A program made the translations under genes and the position numbers. Shown here piece after piece: positions 24,483 through 33,184 of a stretch of 45,066 bases of DNA (position 1 is the first letter of the stretch; each line of letters opens with the position of its first letter). The DNA is from an uncultured Prevotella sp. GTDB taxonomy: Bacteria; Bacteroidota; Bacteroidia; Bacteroidales; Bacteroidaceae. Location of the stretch: the NCBI GenBank assembly GCA_945869265.1, contig CAMBOI010000024.1, forward strand, positions 1-45,066. The letters are read 5' to 3'. Below the pieces are notes generated by a model. That model was not told where the DNA came from and did not search any database. It saw only the letters and a list, made by a program, of their open reading frames with translations.

Positions 24483-24706
24483 GGCACGGATGAACACGGC
24501 TTTTAAGAAAAGACACGGCTGGGCTGCGCGATGATAATGGCTTAATTTGCATAAAGGCTATACAAAGTATAGACACGGCTCATTACCGCAGAAAAACAAA
24601 CTAAGCCGTGAACTTGCGCAAGCAAGCCGTAATCACGAAGTGCCGTGGATAAACAACAATGCGGAGCCAAGCCGTGTCTTTTAAAAAAGCCGTGTTCATC
24701 CGTGCC
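24483..24706 (+). repeat. Family A palindromic repeat, full copy
   Basis: The 224-bp copy has both inverted ends (GGCACGGATGAACACGGC ... and GTGTTCATCCGTGCC), the internal hairpin GCTATACAAAGTATAG-like segment and the CGTGAACTTGCGCAAGCAAG block. Its right half is almost identical to the right half of the gene-bearing copy at 25650-26214, including the GCGCAAGC variant and GATAAACAACAATGCG. A degenerate family B tail (CAGTGGAAAG, AGTGGAAAT) follows up to the rfbD start. Confidence 0.88.
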
Positions 24707-24783
24707 TATAAAAATAATATCCGTGATTAATATAAAAACATCAGTGGAAAGAATTAAGTGGAAATAATAAAAAGGATAAGACT

Positions 24784-25641
24784 ATGAATATATTGATTAC
24801 AGGCTGTAATGGCCAACTGGGAAACGAGATGCAGTTGCTGGAGAAGGAAAATCCACAGCACACGTATTTCAACACCGACGTTGCCGAACTCGACATCACC
24901 GACCAACAGGCAATCGAGGACTTTGTAGAGAAAAACGCCATCGACGGAATCGTCAACTGTGCAGCATACACAGCAGTGGATAAGGCAGAGACCAACAAGG
25001 AGCTCTGTACGTCGCTCAACACCGTGGCACCCGCCTACCTTGCTGCTGCCGTGGAGAAGCGCGGGGGATGGATGATTCAGATATCCACCGACTACGTATT
25101 CAACGGCAAGTCGTACAGACCATATCGCGAGGACGACACCCCGTCGCCCGACAGTGTGTATGGTAGTACGAAACTCGCTGGCGAGTTGGGCGTGTCGAAG
25201 TTCTGCAAGCGCACGATGATTATCCGCACGGCATGGCTCTACAGCACCTTCGGCAACAACTTCGTGAAGACGATGATTCGACTGGGAAAGGAGAAGGAGG
25301 AACTGGGTGTGATTTTCGACCAGATAGGCACTCCCACGTATGCCGCCGACCTTGCCGCCGCCATCATGACTGCCATCAACAAGGGCATTGTGCCGGGGGT
25401 ATATCATTTCAGCAACGAGGGTGTCATCAGTTGGTATGACTTCACCAAGGCTATTCATCGCATTGCCGGCATCACGTCGTGCCATGTGCGTCCGCTCCAC
25501 ACCGCCGAATATCCTACTCCTGCCAATCGTCCTGCCTATAGTGTGCTCGACAAGACCAAGATCAAGCAGACCTACGGCATAGAAATCCCCTACTGGGAGG
25601 AGTCGCTGGAGAAGTGCATCAAGAAATTATCCACAGATTGA
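24784..25641 (+). CDS. rfbD: dTDP-4-dehydrorhamnose reductase
   Basis: RfbD performs the last step of dTDP-L-rhamnose synthesis, reducing dTDP-4-keto-rhamnose with NAD(P)H. The 285-residue short-chain dehydrogenase has GCNGQLG at 7-13, STDYVFNG near 102-109 and the active-site YxxxK as YGSTK. No other rhamnose genes lie in the window; in many genomes rfbD is with rfbA-C. Both sides are family A/B repeats, and the final residues LSTD plus the stop are spelled by the family B word TTATCCACAGATT (25627-25639), which also contains a perfect DnaA-box word. Confidence 0.94.
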   Translation: MNILITGCNGQLGNEMQLLEKENPQHTYFNTDVAELDITDQQAIEDFVEKNAIDGIVNCAAYTAVDKAETNKELCTSLNTVAPAYLAAAVEKRGGWMIQISTDYVFNGKSYRPYREDDTPSPDSVYGSTKLAGELGVSKFCKRTMIIRTAWLYSTFGNNFVKTMIRLGKEKEELGVIFDQIGTPTYAADLAAAIMTAINKGIVPGVYHFSNEGVISWYDFTKAIHRIAGITSCHVRPLHTAEYPTPANRPAYSVLDKTKIKQTYGIEIPYWEESLEKCIKKLSTD

Positions 25642-25649
25642 TTTTTTTA

Positions 25650-26214
25650 GGCACGGATAAACACGGCTTTTTCAAAGACACGGCTTTTTGGCTTGGTTTG
25701 AACTTTGGATTCATAAATGAATACACGGCTTAGTTACTATAACTATGATAGATAAAGAGTTGACAGGAAAGATAATCCATGCAGCATATACCGTTCATAA
25801 TATATTGAAATTTGGTTTCTTGGAATCGGTGTATCAAAAAGCATTGAAAAAAGAGCTGGTTTCTATGGGCTTGAAATGCGAGTGTGAGAAACCCCTTGAT
25901 GTCTATTATAAAGGAGATATTGTGGGGCATTTCGTGACTGATATATTAGTGGAAGATAGTGTAATAATTGAATTAAAAGCAGTAAAAGCATTAAAGGATG
26001 AACATGAATGGCAATTGGTTAATTATCTGACTGCAACAGGACTGGAAGTTGGACTTCTGATAAATTTTGGACATGATCTTGAAGTTAAAAGGAAGATATG
26101 TACAAAGTAGCCGTGAACTTGCGCAAGCAAGCCGTAATCACGAAGTGCCGTGGATAAACAACAATGCGCAGCCAAGCCGTGTCTTTTTTAAAAAAAGCCG
26201 TGTCAATCCGTGCC
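25650..26214 (+). repeat. Long family A copy containing the GxxExxY gene
   Basis: The left end (25650 onward, GGCACGGATAAACACGGC, TTTTTCAAAGACACGGC) and the right end (to 26214, GTCAATCCGTGCC) are those of family A. The interior is interrupted by the 366-bp gene at 25745-26110. Before the gene there is a hairpin (ATTCATAAATGAAT) and ACACGGCTTAGTTAC, corresponding to the hairpin and ACACGGCTCGTTAC of the short copies. After it, the stop TAG runs into CCGTGAACTTGCGCAAGC, exactly where the short copies resume after CTAAG. The short copies have only about 15 bp in place of the gene. Confidence 0.85.
25745..26110 (+). CDS. GxxExxY family protein (PD-(D/E)xK nuclease-like fold)
   Basis: The 121-residue protein carries the name-giving motif G24-F-L-E27-S-V-Y30 and a PD-(D/E)xK-like core: D66 in FVTDILVED, then E76-L-K78, then a helix with hydrophobic QLVNYLTATGLEVGLLINFG. 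The fold is that of small restriction-type nucleases and of Rpn/Vsr-like proteins; the activity of the GxxExxY family is, to my knowledge, not established. It is preceded by ACACGGCTTAGTTACTATAACT and its stop codon lies within repeat A sequence, so gene and repeat are physically one unit. Its base use is more AT-rich than its neighbours rfbD and prfC. It is likely the protein component of the repeat family. Confidence 0.88.
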   Translation: MIDKELTGKIIHAAYTVHNILKFGFLESVYQKALKKELVSMGLKCECEKPLDVYYKGDIVGHFVTDILVEDSVIIELKAVKALKDEHEWQLVNYLTATGLEVGLLINFGHDLEVKRKICTK

Positions 26215-26255
26215 AAAATAAAAAAACGTGTTCTCCGTGCTAAAAATATAATAAT

Positions 26256-27824
26256 ATGAATAAGGAAATAGAAAGAAGAAGGACATTTGCGATTATATCG
26301 CACCCCGACGCGGGAAAAACTACACTGACAGAGAAATTCTTGCTCTTCGGTGGACAAATACAAGTGGCTGGAGCCGTAAAAAGCAACAAAATAAGAAAAA
26401 CTGCCACATCCGACTGGATGGACATCGAGAAACAAAGAGGTATATCGGTGTCAACATCCGTCATGGAGTTCGACTACAAGGACTATAAGGTGAATATCCT
26501 CGACACACCTGGACACCAGGACTTCGCCGAGGACACATACCGTACTCTTACTGCCGTGGATTCGGCTATCATCGTGGTGGATAGCGCTAAGGGTGTGGAG
26601 GCACAGACACGCAAACTCATGACCGTCTGCCGTATGCGCAACACACCCGTAATCATCTTCATCAACAAGATGGACCGAGAGGGACGCGACCCCTTTGACA
26701 TCCTCGACGAACTCGAACAGGAACTCGAAATAAAGGTGAGACCTCTGTCATGGCCTATCAACCAGGGAGTGAAGTTCAAGGGCGTGTATAACATATATGA
26801 AAAACAACTCAATCTCTTCACTCCCGACAAACAGAGGGTGACGGAAAAGGTGGAGGTGGACATCGCCAGCGATGAGCTCGACAAGACCGTGGGTGAGTCT
26901 GATGCCGCCAAACTGCGCGAGGACCTCGAACTCGTGGATGGAGTGTATCCGGAGTTTAATGTGGATGAATATCGCAGTGCTGAGGTGGCTCCAGTGTTCT
27001 TCGGTTCGGCACTCAACAACTTCGGTGTGCAGGAGTTGCTCGACTGCTTCGTGGAGATAGCACCGAGTCCGCGACCCACCAAGGCCGAGGAGCGCATGGT
27101 GGAGCCCGACGAACCGAAGTTCACTGGTTTTATCTTCAAGATAACAGCCAATATCGACCCCAACCACCGTTCGTGCATCGCCTTCTGCAAGGTGTGCAGC
27201 GGCAAGTTTGAGCGCAACAAGCCATATCTGCATGTGCGCCATGGCAAGACACTGCGATTCTCGTCGCCCACGCAGTTTATGGCGCAGCGCAAGAGCACTA
27301 TCGATGAGGCATGGGCTGGCGACATCGTGGGACTGCCTGACAACGGTACGTTCAAGATTGGCGACACGCTCACCGACGGCGAGCAGTTGCACTTCCGCGG
27401 ATTGCCGAGTTTCTCGCCTGAGCTGTTCAAGTATATCGAGAACGACGACCCGATGAAGTCGAAGCAGTTGCAGAAGGGTATCGACCAGTTGATGGACGAG
27501 GGTGTGGCTCAGTTGTTTGTCAACCAGTTTAATGGGCGCAAGATTATCGGAACGGTAGGACAGTTGCAGTTTGAGGTGATACAGTATCGCCTTGAGAACG
27601 AGTACAATGCGAAGTGTCGTTGGGAGCCTGTGCATCTCTACAAGGCGTGCTGGATAGAGAGCGACGACCCTGCCGAACTCGACAACTTCAAGAAGCGCAA
27701 GTATCAATATATGGCCAAGGACAAGGATGGCCGTGATGTCTTCCTCGCCGACAGCGGCTATGTGCTGAGTATGGCGCAAGAGGATTTCAAGCACATCAAG
27801 TTCCATTTCACATCGGAGTTCTAA
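26256..27824 (+). CDS. prfC: Peptide chain release factor 3
   Basis: RF3 is a translational GTPase that removes RF1/RF2 from the ribosome after peptide release. The 522-residue protein has G1 [11 protein letters not shown]3 DTPGHQDF and G4 NKMDRE, then domain II and a C-terminal domain ([20 protein letters not shown]) typical of RF3 rather than EF-G. It has family A repeats on both sides and no neighbours of related function; its leader is repeat tail (CGTGTTCTCCGTGC). Confidence 0.96.
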   Translation: MNKEIERRRTFAIISHPDAGKTTLTEKFLLFGGQIQVAGAVKSNKIRKTATSDWMDIEKQRGISVSTSVMEFDYKDYKVNILDTPGHQDFAEDTYRTLTAVDSAIIVVDSAKGVEAQTRKLMTVCRMRNTPVIIFINKMDREGRDPFDILDELEQELEIKVRPLSWPINQGVKFKGVYNIYEKQLNLFTPDKQRVTEKVEVDIASDELDKTVGESDAAKLREDLELVDGVYPEFNVDEYRSAEVAPVFFGSALNNFGVQELLDCFVEIAPSPRPTKAEERMVEPDEPKFTGFIFKITANIDPNHRSCIAFCKVCSGKFERNKPYLHVRHGKTLRFSSPTQFMAQRKSTIDEAWAGDIVGLPDNGTFKIGDTLTDGEQLHFRGLPSFSPELFKYIENDDPMKSKQLQKGIDQLMDEGVAQLFVNQFNGRKIIGTVGQLQFEVIQYRLENEYNAKCRWEPVHLYKACWIESDDPAELDNFKKRKYQYMAKDKDGRDVFLADSGYVLSMAQEDFKHIKFHFTSEF

Positions 27825-27852
27825 GGGTCATGGCACGGAAGGTGAATTTTTA
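27825..27852 (+). repeat. Left pre-edge of family A
   Basis: GGCACGGAAGGTGAATTTTTA precedes the full copy; the same arrangement (CCACGGAAGGTTGATTTTTA) precedes the copy at 30541, showing that the duplicated unit reaches beyond the inverted ends. Confidence 0.5.
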
Positions 27853-28068
27853 GGCACGGATGGACACGGCTTTTTCAAAGACACGGTTGGCTGCGCGATG
27901 GGTAAGGCTATATTTGCTAAGGGCTATACTGAAAGTATAGACACGGCTCGTTACCGCAGAGCAAACTAAGCCGTGAACTTGCGAAGCAAGCCGTAATCAC
28001 GAAGTGCCGTGGAAAATATCAATGCGGAGCCAAGCCGTGTCTTTGAAAAAGCCGTGGATTTCCGTGCC
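27853..28068 (+). repeat. Family A palindromic repeat, reference copy
   Basis: This 216-bp copy has a left arm (27853-27896) that matches the reverse complement of the right arm (28024-28068) at nearly 40 of 45 positions, including the perfect inner block CACGGCTTTTTCAAAGACAC. Inside are CTATACT/AGTATAG, ACACGGCTC...AGCCGTG and CTTGCGAAGCAAG hairpins. The last 165 bp (27904-28068) are identical to 30594-30758. TTTTTA on the left mirrors A-rich sequence on the right; no clear target duplication is seen. Confidence 0.9.
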
Positions 28069-28133
28069 CCCAAAAAATAATCTGTGATAATCTGTGGACA
28101 AAAAAAACATCAGTGGATAAAGAAAAGAAGAAT
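28069..28133 (+). repeat. Family B tail forming the leader of the Sua5 gene
   Basis: ATCTGTGATAATCTGTGGAC is followed by ACATCAGTGGATAAAGAAA, the same order as at 104-150. It abuts family A on the left and the start codon on the right. An in-frame GTG within CAGTGGATAA (28113) could be an alternative start. Confidence 0.7.
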
Positions 28134-28703
28134 ATGAAGACAGAAGAAGATATAAAGAATGCAGTGGAGGTGATGAGAAAGGGAGGAGTGATACTCTATC
28201 CCACCGACACCGTCTGGGGAATAGGTTGCGATGCCACCAATGCCGAGGCAGTGGCGAGGGTATATAAAATAAAACATCGCGACGACTCGAAGGCATTGAT
28301 ATGCCTCGTGGATAGCGACAACCGACTGCAGAGATACGTGAGGAATGTGCCTGATGTGGCATGGCAACTCTTCGAGTGTGCCGACAAACCCACTACCGTC
28401 ATCCTCGACGGAGCAGTGAACCTGGCAGAGAACCTCATTGCCGATGACGGTTCGATAGCCATGCGAATAACATCAGAGCCGTTCTCGAAGGAACTCTGCT
28501 ACAGATTCCAAAAACCCATCGTCTCCACATCGGCGAATATCTCCGGCGAACCGACAGCACAGAACTATTGCGACATCTCGCAGGAGATTATCGATGCAGT
28601 GGATTACGTGTGCTGGACACGACGACAGGAGCACAAGCCCCATAAGCCGTCGAGCATAATCAAACTCGGCAGTGGGGGAGAGGTGGAAATCATTCGCAAG
28701 TAA
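28134..28703 (+). CDS. L-threonylcarbamoyladenylate synthase (Sua5/YrdC family)
   Basis: The enzyme makes threonylcarbamoyl-AMP from threonine, bicarbonate and ATP for t6A modification of tRNAs reading ANN codons. The 189-residue protein is a single YrdC domain: GGVILYPTDTVWGIGCDA at 17-34, KIKHRDDSKAL in the KxR..SKP region, and STSANISGEP near 135-144. ATG 28134 is preferred; GTG 28113 upstream lies in repeat sequence. The ClC gene starts 7 bp after its stop. Confidence 0.93.
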   Translation: MKTEEDIKNAVEVMRKGGVILYPTDTVWGIGCDATNAEAVARVYKIKHRDDSKALICLVDSDNRLQRYVRNVPDVAWQLFECADKPTTVILDGAVNLAENLIADDGSIAMRITSEPFSKELCYRFQKPIVSTSANISGEPTAQNYCDISQEIIDAVDYVCWTRRQEHKPHKPSSIIKLGSGGEVEIIRK

Positions 28704-28710
28704 GAAAGAT

Positions 28711-30510
28711 ATGAAAGAAGTAAAGGAAGAAACGGGTTGGTTCAAGAGGTTTTGCGACTGGCGTGAAGAGCACGTCAGCGAAAGGAGTTTTATACTTATT
28801 TTGGGATTCCTCGTCGGTCTGTTCTCCGCCGTGGCAGCATTCGTGCTCCACGGACTCATCAACCAGATAGTGGCGCTGCTCACCAGTTCGTTTGACAAGA
28901 CAGGAGCCAACTGGCTCTATCTCGTCTTCCCCGTGGTGGGTATCTATCTCACCTCGCTCTTCGTGAGATATATCGTAAAGGATAACATCAGTCATGGTAT
29001 AACACGCATACTCTATGCCATCAGTAGCAAACGCAGCCGACTGCGCGCCCACAACTGCTGGTCGTCGGTGGTGGCATCAGCCATAACCATTGGATTCGGT
29101 GGTTCAGTGGGAGCCGAGGCTCCTATCGTGCTTACAGGTTCGGCCATTGGCAGCAACCTGGGACAGGCGTTCAAGCTCGACAACCGCACGCTCATGCTAT
29201 TGATGGGATGCGGTGCGGCGGGAGCTATCGCAGGTATATTCAAGGCTCCGATAGCTGGATTGGTGTTCACGCTTGAGGTGCTGATGATCGACTTGACAAT
29301 GTCGTCGTTGCTACCTATACTTATCTCGTGCGTAACAGCAACTTGTTTCACGTATATACTGCGTGGAAGTACTGCCCTGTTCTCTTTCCATCTCGATGCC
29401 GATTGGCCTGTAGAGAGAGTGCCGGCATGCATATTGCTTGGTATATCCTGCGGACTTGTCAGTCTGTATTTCATACGCACGATGACTGCCGTGGAGGATA
29501 TGTTCGGTAAGTTTAAGGACAAACCATATATCAAACTCCTTATCGGTGGTGCTATCCTCAGTTTGCTCATCTTCCTTTTCCCATCGCTCTATGGCGAAGG
29601 CTACCGCTCCATCAACCTTCTGCTCAACGGCAAGACCGAGGCCGACTGGAACGGTATCATGAGCAACTCGCTCTTTGCCGGCAAGGGAGACATGCTGCTG
29701 ATATATGTGGCTCTGGTGTTGTTTACAAAGGTGTTTGCCACATCCGCAACAAATGGTGGAGGCGGTTGCGGTGGAACATTCGCACCAAGTCTTTTTATCG
29801 GTTGTTTCACTGGATTCCTTTTCTCTCGACTATGGAATATCTATCAGATAGGAATTTTTCTTCCAGAGAAGAACTATGCCCTCTTGGGTATGGCAGGCGT
29901 GATGTCGGGAGTGATGCACGCACCGCTCACGGGAGTATTCCTCATAGCCGAGATAACTACTGGCTACAATCTTTTCATGCCGCTGATGATTGTTTCCGTA
30001 TGCGCGTACCTTACTATATACATATTCGAGCCGCATAGCATCTATGGTATGCGACTGGCACGCCAGGGTAAGCTCATCACCCATCACACCGACCATGCAG
30101 TGCTCACGCTGATGAGTCTTGACAGTGTCATCGACCGCGACTATCAGGCGGTGAGTCCTGACATGGAACTCGGTCAGATAGTGCATAAGATTAGTAGGAG
30201 TCGCAACAGTGTTCTTCCTGTGCTCGATGCTGCCGGCAATCTGCTTGGCGAGATAAACATCGCAAAGATTAGGCATGTGGTGTTCCGCATCGAACTATAT
30301 CATCACTTCAAGGCTCACCAGTTGATGGTGCAACCAGCCGCCACTCTCAACGACGACATGCCGATGACGAAGGTGATGAAGACATTTGAAACGACCCATG
30401 CCGACTGGCTCCCTGTGCTCGACAACGAGAATCATCTCAAGGGCTACATCTCGCGCCAGCGCATGTATGGTATGTATCGCAAAATGGTGAAGGACATGAG
30501 TGAGGAGTAG
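28711..30510 (+). CDS. ClC family chloride channel/transporter with CBS domains
   Basis: The 599-residue membrane protein has the ClC motifs: GSVGAEAP (gating glutamate kept; the usual GREGP is modified), GGGGCGGTFAPSLFIG (GxFxP) and GMAGVMSGVMHAPLTG. A cytoplasmic CBS pair follows at about 465-595. ClC proteins move chloride, fluoride or nitrate, alone or in exchange for protons. ATG 28711 lies 7 bp after the Sua5 stop, so the two form an operon, a pairing I recall from other Bacteroidales. The pair is bracketed by direct family A copies. Confidence 0.93.
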   Translation: MKEVKEETGWFKRFCDWREEHVSERSFILILGFLVGLFSAVAAFVLHGLINQIVALLTSSFDKTGANWLYLVFPVVGIYLTSLFVRYIVKDNISHGITRILYAISSKRSRLRAHNCWSSVVASAITIGFGGSVGAEAPIVLTGSAIGSNLGQAFKLDNRTLMLLMGCGAAGAIAGIFKAPIAGLVFTLEVLMIDLTMSSLLPILISCVTATCFTYILRGSTALFSFHLDADWPVERVPACILLGISCGLVSLYFIRTMTAVEDMFGKFKDKPYIKLLIGGAILSLLIFLFPSLYGEGYRSINLLLNGKTEADWNGIMSNSLFAGKGDMLLIYVALVLFTKVFATSATNGGGGCGGTFAPSLFIGCFTGFLFSRLWNIYQIGIFLPEKNYALLGMAGVMSGVMHAPLTGVFLIAEITTGYNLFMPLMIVSVCAYLTIYIFEPHSIYGMRLARQGKLITHHTDHAVLTLMSLDSVIDRDYQAVSPDMELGQIVHKISRSRNSVLPVLDAAGNLLGEINIAKIRHVVFRIELYHHFKAHQLMVQPAATLNDDMPMTKVMKTFETTHADWLPVLDNENHLKGYISRQRMYGMYRKMVKDMSEE

Positions 30511-30540
30511 GTTTTTTCCTCCACGGAAGGTTGATTTTTA

Positions 30541-30758
30541 GGCACGGATGGACACGGCTTTTGAAAAAGGCACGGCTGGCTGCGCGATGGGTAAAGGCTA
30601 TATTTGCTAAGGGCTATACTGAAAGTATAGACACGGCTCGTTACCGCAGAGCAAACTAAGCCGTGAACTTGCGAAGCAAGCCGTAATCACGAAGTGCCGT
30701 GGAAAATATCAATGCGGAGCCAAGCCGTGTCTTTGAAAAAGCCGTGGATTTCCGTGCC
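30541..30758 (+). repeat. Family A palindromic repeat, full copy
   Basis: This 218-bp copy is in the same orientation as that at 27853, and identical to it over 165 bp (30594-30758 with 27904-28068). The first 50 bp differ slightly (TTTTGAAAAAGGCACGGC). It lies between the ClC gene and rlmH. Confidence 0.9.
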
Positions 30759-30852
30759 AAAATAAAATCTGTGATAATCTCAAAAAAAATTTCATCTGTG
30801 GAAATCTGTGGATAAAAAACTCAGTGGATAAAATAACTCTGTGGAAGAAAGA
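30759..30852 (+). repeat. Family B tail forming the leader of rlmH
   Basis: ATCTGTGATAATCT, ATCTGTGGAAATCTGTGG, CTCAGTGGATAAA and CTCTGTGGAAG words lead into the rlmH start. TGTGGATAA at 30807-30815 is a perfect DnaA-box word on the minus strand. Confidence 0.65.
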
Positions 30853-31323
30853 ATGAAGACGATATTAATCCTGGTGGGAAAGACCACCGACAAACATTTC
30901 CAGGCAGGCATCAGCGACTATGCCGAGCGCATCAGCCACTATATGCCCTTTGAGATAATCACTATCCCCGAGCTCAAAAACACAAAGAGCTTGAGCGAAC
31001 AGCAACAGAAGACAATGGAGGGCGAACTGATAATGAAGCAGTTGCAACCATCCGATACCGTCGTTCTCCTCGATGAGCACGGCAAGGAGATGCGCAGCAT
31101 GGAATATGCCTCGTGGTTGCAACGCACTGCCAACAATGCACGCCGCCTCGTGTTCATCATCGGCGGTCCCTATGGTTTTTCGCCGTCTGTATATGAGCGC
31201 GCCAACGACAAGATATCTCTCTCGCGCATGACATTCTCACATCAGATGGTGAGACTCATTTTCACCGAACAGCTATATCGAGCATGCACAATTATCAAAA
31301 ACGAGCCCTATCATCACGAGTGA
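30853..31323 (+). CDS. rlmH: 23S rRNA (pseudouridine-1915-N3)-methyltransferase RlmH
   Basis: RlmH is a small SPOUT methyltransferase that methylates pseudouridine 1915 in helix 69 of 23S rRNA. The 156-residue protein has LLDEHGKEM, the SAM-binding knot FIIGGPYGF and the C-terminal LSRMTFSHQMVRLIFTEQLY ending EPYHHE, all typical. ATG 30853 is chosen; GTG 30841 in repeat sequence would add four residues. Its terminator overlaps the last codons. Confidence 0.95.
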   Translation: MKTILILVGKTTDKHFQAGISDYAERISHYMPFEIITIPELKNTKSLSEQQQKTMEGELIMKQLQPSDTVVLLDEHGKEMRSMEYASWLQRTANNARRLVFIIGGPYGFSPSVYERANDKISLSRMTFSHQMVRLIFTEQLYRACTIIKNEPYHHE

Positions 31324-31340
31324 TGGGGCTTGCTTTTTTT
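31304..31340 (+). terminator. Strong intrinsic terminator of rlmH
   Basis: AGCCCTATCAT (31304-31314) pairs over 11 positions with GTGATGGGGCT (31320-31330), loop CACGA, and TGCTTTTTTTT follows. The stem includes the last coding bases and the stop codon of rlmH. Confidence 0.85.
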
Positions 31341-31341
31341 T

Positions 31342-31360
31342 CAAGCGTCACATGTCACAT
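31342..31360 (+). repeat. Family C word CAAGCGTCACATGTCACAT
   Basis: A perfect 19-bp copy directly after the T-run of the rlmH terminator, followed by GAAAATC, close to the GGAAATC that follows the copies at 5733 and 18248. Confidence 0.75.
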
Positions 31361-31457
31361 GAAAATCGTGAAGAAAATGAAATCGGAGATGATATATGGT
31401 TAACGTTTTTTATATAAATTAATCATAATGAAATGAACACTTTTTTTATTTCATTCG

Positions 31458-31465
31458 TATATTTG
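31458..31465 (+). promoter_or_regulatory. -7 box of ald
   Basis: TATATTTG matches TAnnTTTG; a T-run lies upstream at the -33 distance but no clear TTTG. The ATG is 60 bp downstream, leaving a leader of about 55 nt. Confidence 0.6.
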
Positions 31466-31525
31466 CACCATAATTCAGTGAATAATTATTGGTAAAAAAT
31501 TAACCTTTTAACACAAACTTTGAGT

Positions 31526-32620
31526 ATGAAAATAGGAATTCCAAAAGAAATCAAGAACAACGAGAATCGCGTTGGAATGACTCCATCGGGAGTTGCCGAA
31601 CTTGTGAAGCACGGACATCAGGTGGTGGTGCAGCACACCGCAGGTGAGGGTAGTGGTTTTGCCGACGAGGAATACGTGGCCGTGGGGGCGGAGATTCTGC
31701 CTGCCATCGAGGATGTGTATGCCGCAGCCGACATGATTGTTAAGGTGAAAGAACCTATAGAGCCTGAATATCCTCTTATCCGCGAGGGACAGGTCGTGTT
31801 TACATATTTCCACTTTGCCAGCGACAAGGAGCTGACGCTTGCAATGATAGAGCGCAAGGCAATCTGCATTGCCTATGAGACGGTGCAGACAGCCGACGGG
31901 CGACTGCCGCTGCTCATACCGATGAGTGAGGTGGCTGGACGCATGGCCACAATCAACGGAGCATATTATCTGCAGAAGACCAAGGGCGGCAAGGGCAAGT
32001 TGCTGTGCGGTGTGCCTGGTGTGCCTCCTGCCAAGGTGGTAGTGCTTGGAGGCGGCATAGTGGGTCAGGCTGCCGCAAGGGTGGCTGCCGGTATGGGTGC
32101 CGACGTGAAGATTATGGACATCTCGCTGCCTCTACTTCGCCAACTGTCTATCGAGATGCCTGCCAACGTGACTACCGTCTATTCGTCGCGCCATAACATC
32201 GAGAAGGAAATCAAGGATGCCGACATCATCGTGGGCAGTGTGCTCATCCCCGGCGACAAGGCTCCTCACCTCATCACCCGCGACATGCTGAAACTAATGG
32301 AACCGGGAACGGTGCTCGTGGATGTGGCTATCGATCAGGGTGGATGCTTCGAGACATCTCATCCCACAACGCATAGCGAACCGACCTACGAGGTGGATGG
32401 TATTGTGCACTATGCCGTGGCAAATATTCCGGGGGCAGTACCCAACACGTCAACGATAGCCCTCACCAATGCCACCCTCAAATATGCAGTGGCATTGGCC
32501 GACAAGGGATGGAAGAAGGCATGTGATGATGACCCTGCTCTCGCCAAGGGTGTGAACATGGTGGAAGGCAAAATCACATTCCCGGCCATCGCTGAGGTTT
32601 GGGGACTACATCTTCTGTAG
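31526..32620 (+). CDS. ald: Alanine dehydrogenase
   Basis: Ald reversibly deaminates L-alanine to pyruvate and ammonium with NAD. The 364-residue protein has the N-terminal substrate site [25 protein letters not shown] and the Rossmann motif [17 protein letters not shown], then [19 protein letters not shown] and [16 protein letters not shown], all diagnostic of Ald versus transhydrogenase alpha. ATG 31526 is preferred over TTG 31520. Its 3' end overlaps the convergent maf gene by 15 bp. Confidence 0.95.
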   Translation: MKIGIPKEIKNNENRVGMTPSGVAELVKHGHQVVVQHTAGEGSGFADEEYVAVGAEILPAIEDVYAAADMIVKVKEPIEPEYPLIREGQVVFTYFHFASDKELTLAMIERKAICIAYETVQTADGRLPLLIPMSEVAGRMATINGAYYLQKTKGGKGKLLCGVPGVPPAKVVVLGGGIVGQAAARVAAGMGADVKIMDISLPLLRQLSIEMPANVTTVYSSRHNIEKEIKDADIIVGSVLIPGDKAPHLITRDMLKLMEPGTVLVDVAIDQGGCFETSHPTTHSEPTYEVDGIVHYAVANIPGAVPNTSTIALTNATLKYAVALADKGWKKACDDDPALAKGVNMVEGKITFPAIAEVWGLHLL

Positions 32621-33172
32621 CTCAGCGTAGATGCGCTGCACAGGAAGACCCATTACGTTGAAGTAGCTGCCATTGAGGGCAGTTACTCCAACGTAGCCTA
32701 TCCACTCCTGAATGCCGTAGGCGCCTGCCTTGTCGAAGGGGCGGTAATGGGAGACGTAGTAGTCGATCTCTGACTCAGTGAGACAACGGAAAGTGACATC
32801 GGTGGAGACAGAAAACTCGCGTCGCTTGTCCTTAGTGACAAGGCACACGCCAGTCACCACCTGATGACTCCTGCCACTGATACGTCTCAGCATTGCCTTC
32901 GCTTGGGTTTCGTCGTGTGGTTTGCCGAGTATCTCGTCATCCACTATCACCACCGTGTCGGCAGTGATGACGAGGTCGTTGTCAGTGATAGTCGTAAGGT
33001 ATGCGTCGGCTTTCTTGGCGGCTATATACTGTGCCACCTCCGTTGGAGGCAGCGTGTTGGGATATGACTCGTCGATGCCCTTTATCACCTTTACCTCGAA
33101 TTCGAGGTCGAGGCCTGCAAGCAGTTCCCGTCTTCTTGGCGAATTGCTTGCCAAAATAATTTTTTTATCCAT
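32606..33172 (-). CDS. maf: Maf family nucleoside triphosphate pyrophosphatase
   Basis: Maf proteins hydrolyse non-canonical or excess nucleoside triphosphates (dTTP/UTP type, or 7-methyl-GTP type). The 188-residue protein has SNSPRRRELLAG at 9-20, ITADTVVIVDDEILGKP and FDKAGAYGIQ, with GDS replaced as usual by DKAGAY; this points to the dTTP/UTP (YhdE) subgroup. It lies 12 bp after kdsC in a three-gene minus-strand operon and converges with ald, the two overlapping by 15 bp. Confidence 0.92.
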   Translation of the reverse strand: MDKKIILASNSPRRRELLAGLDLEFEVKVIKGIDESYPNTLPPTEVAQYIAAKKADAYLTTITDNDLVITADTVVIVDDEILGKPHDETQAKAMLRRISGRSHQVVTGVCLVTKDKRREFSVSTDVTFRCLTESEIDYYVSHYRPFDKAGAYGIQEWIGYVGVTALNGSYFNVMGLPVQRIYAELQKM

Positions 33173-33184
33173 ATATTAGCCCTC

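Noticed and set aside
26483..27806. Two long minus-strand frames inside prfC
   Set aside because: Both lie opposite a complete RF3 with all GTPase motifs and show Ser/Arg- or Leu/His-rich shadow composition.
24449..30852. CRISPR array suggested by repeated words between genes
   Set aside because: The repeats are long, palindromic and separated by whole genes, with no regular spacers and no cas genes.
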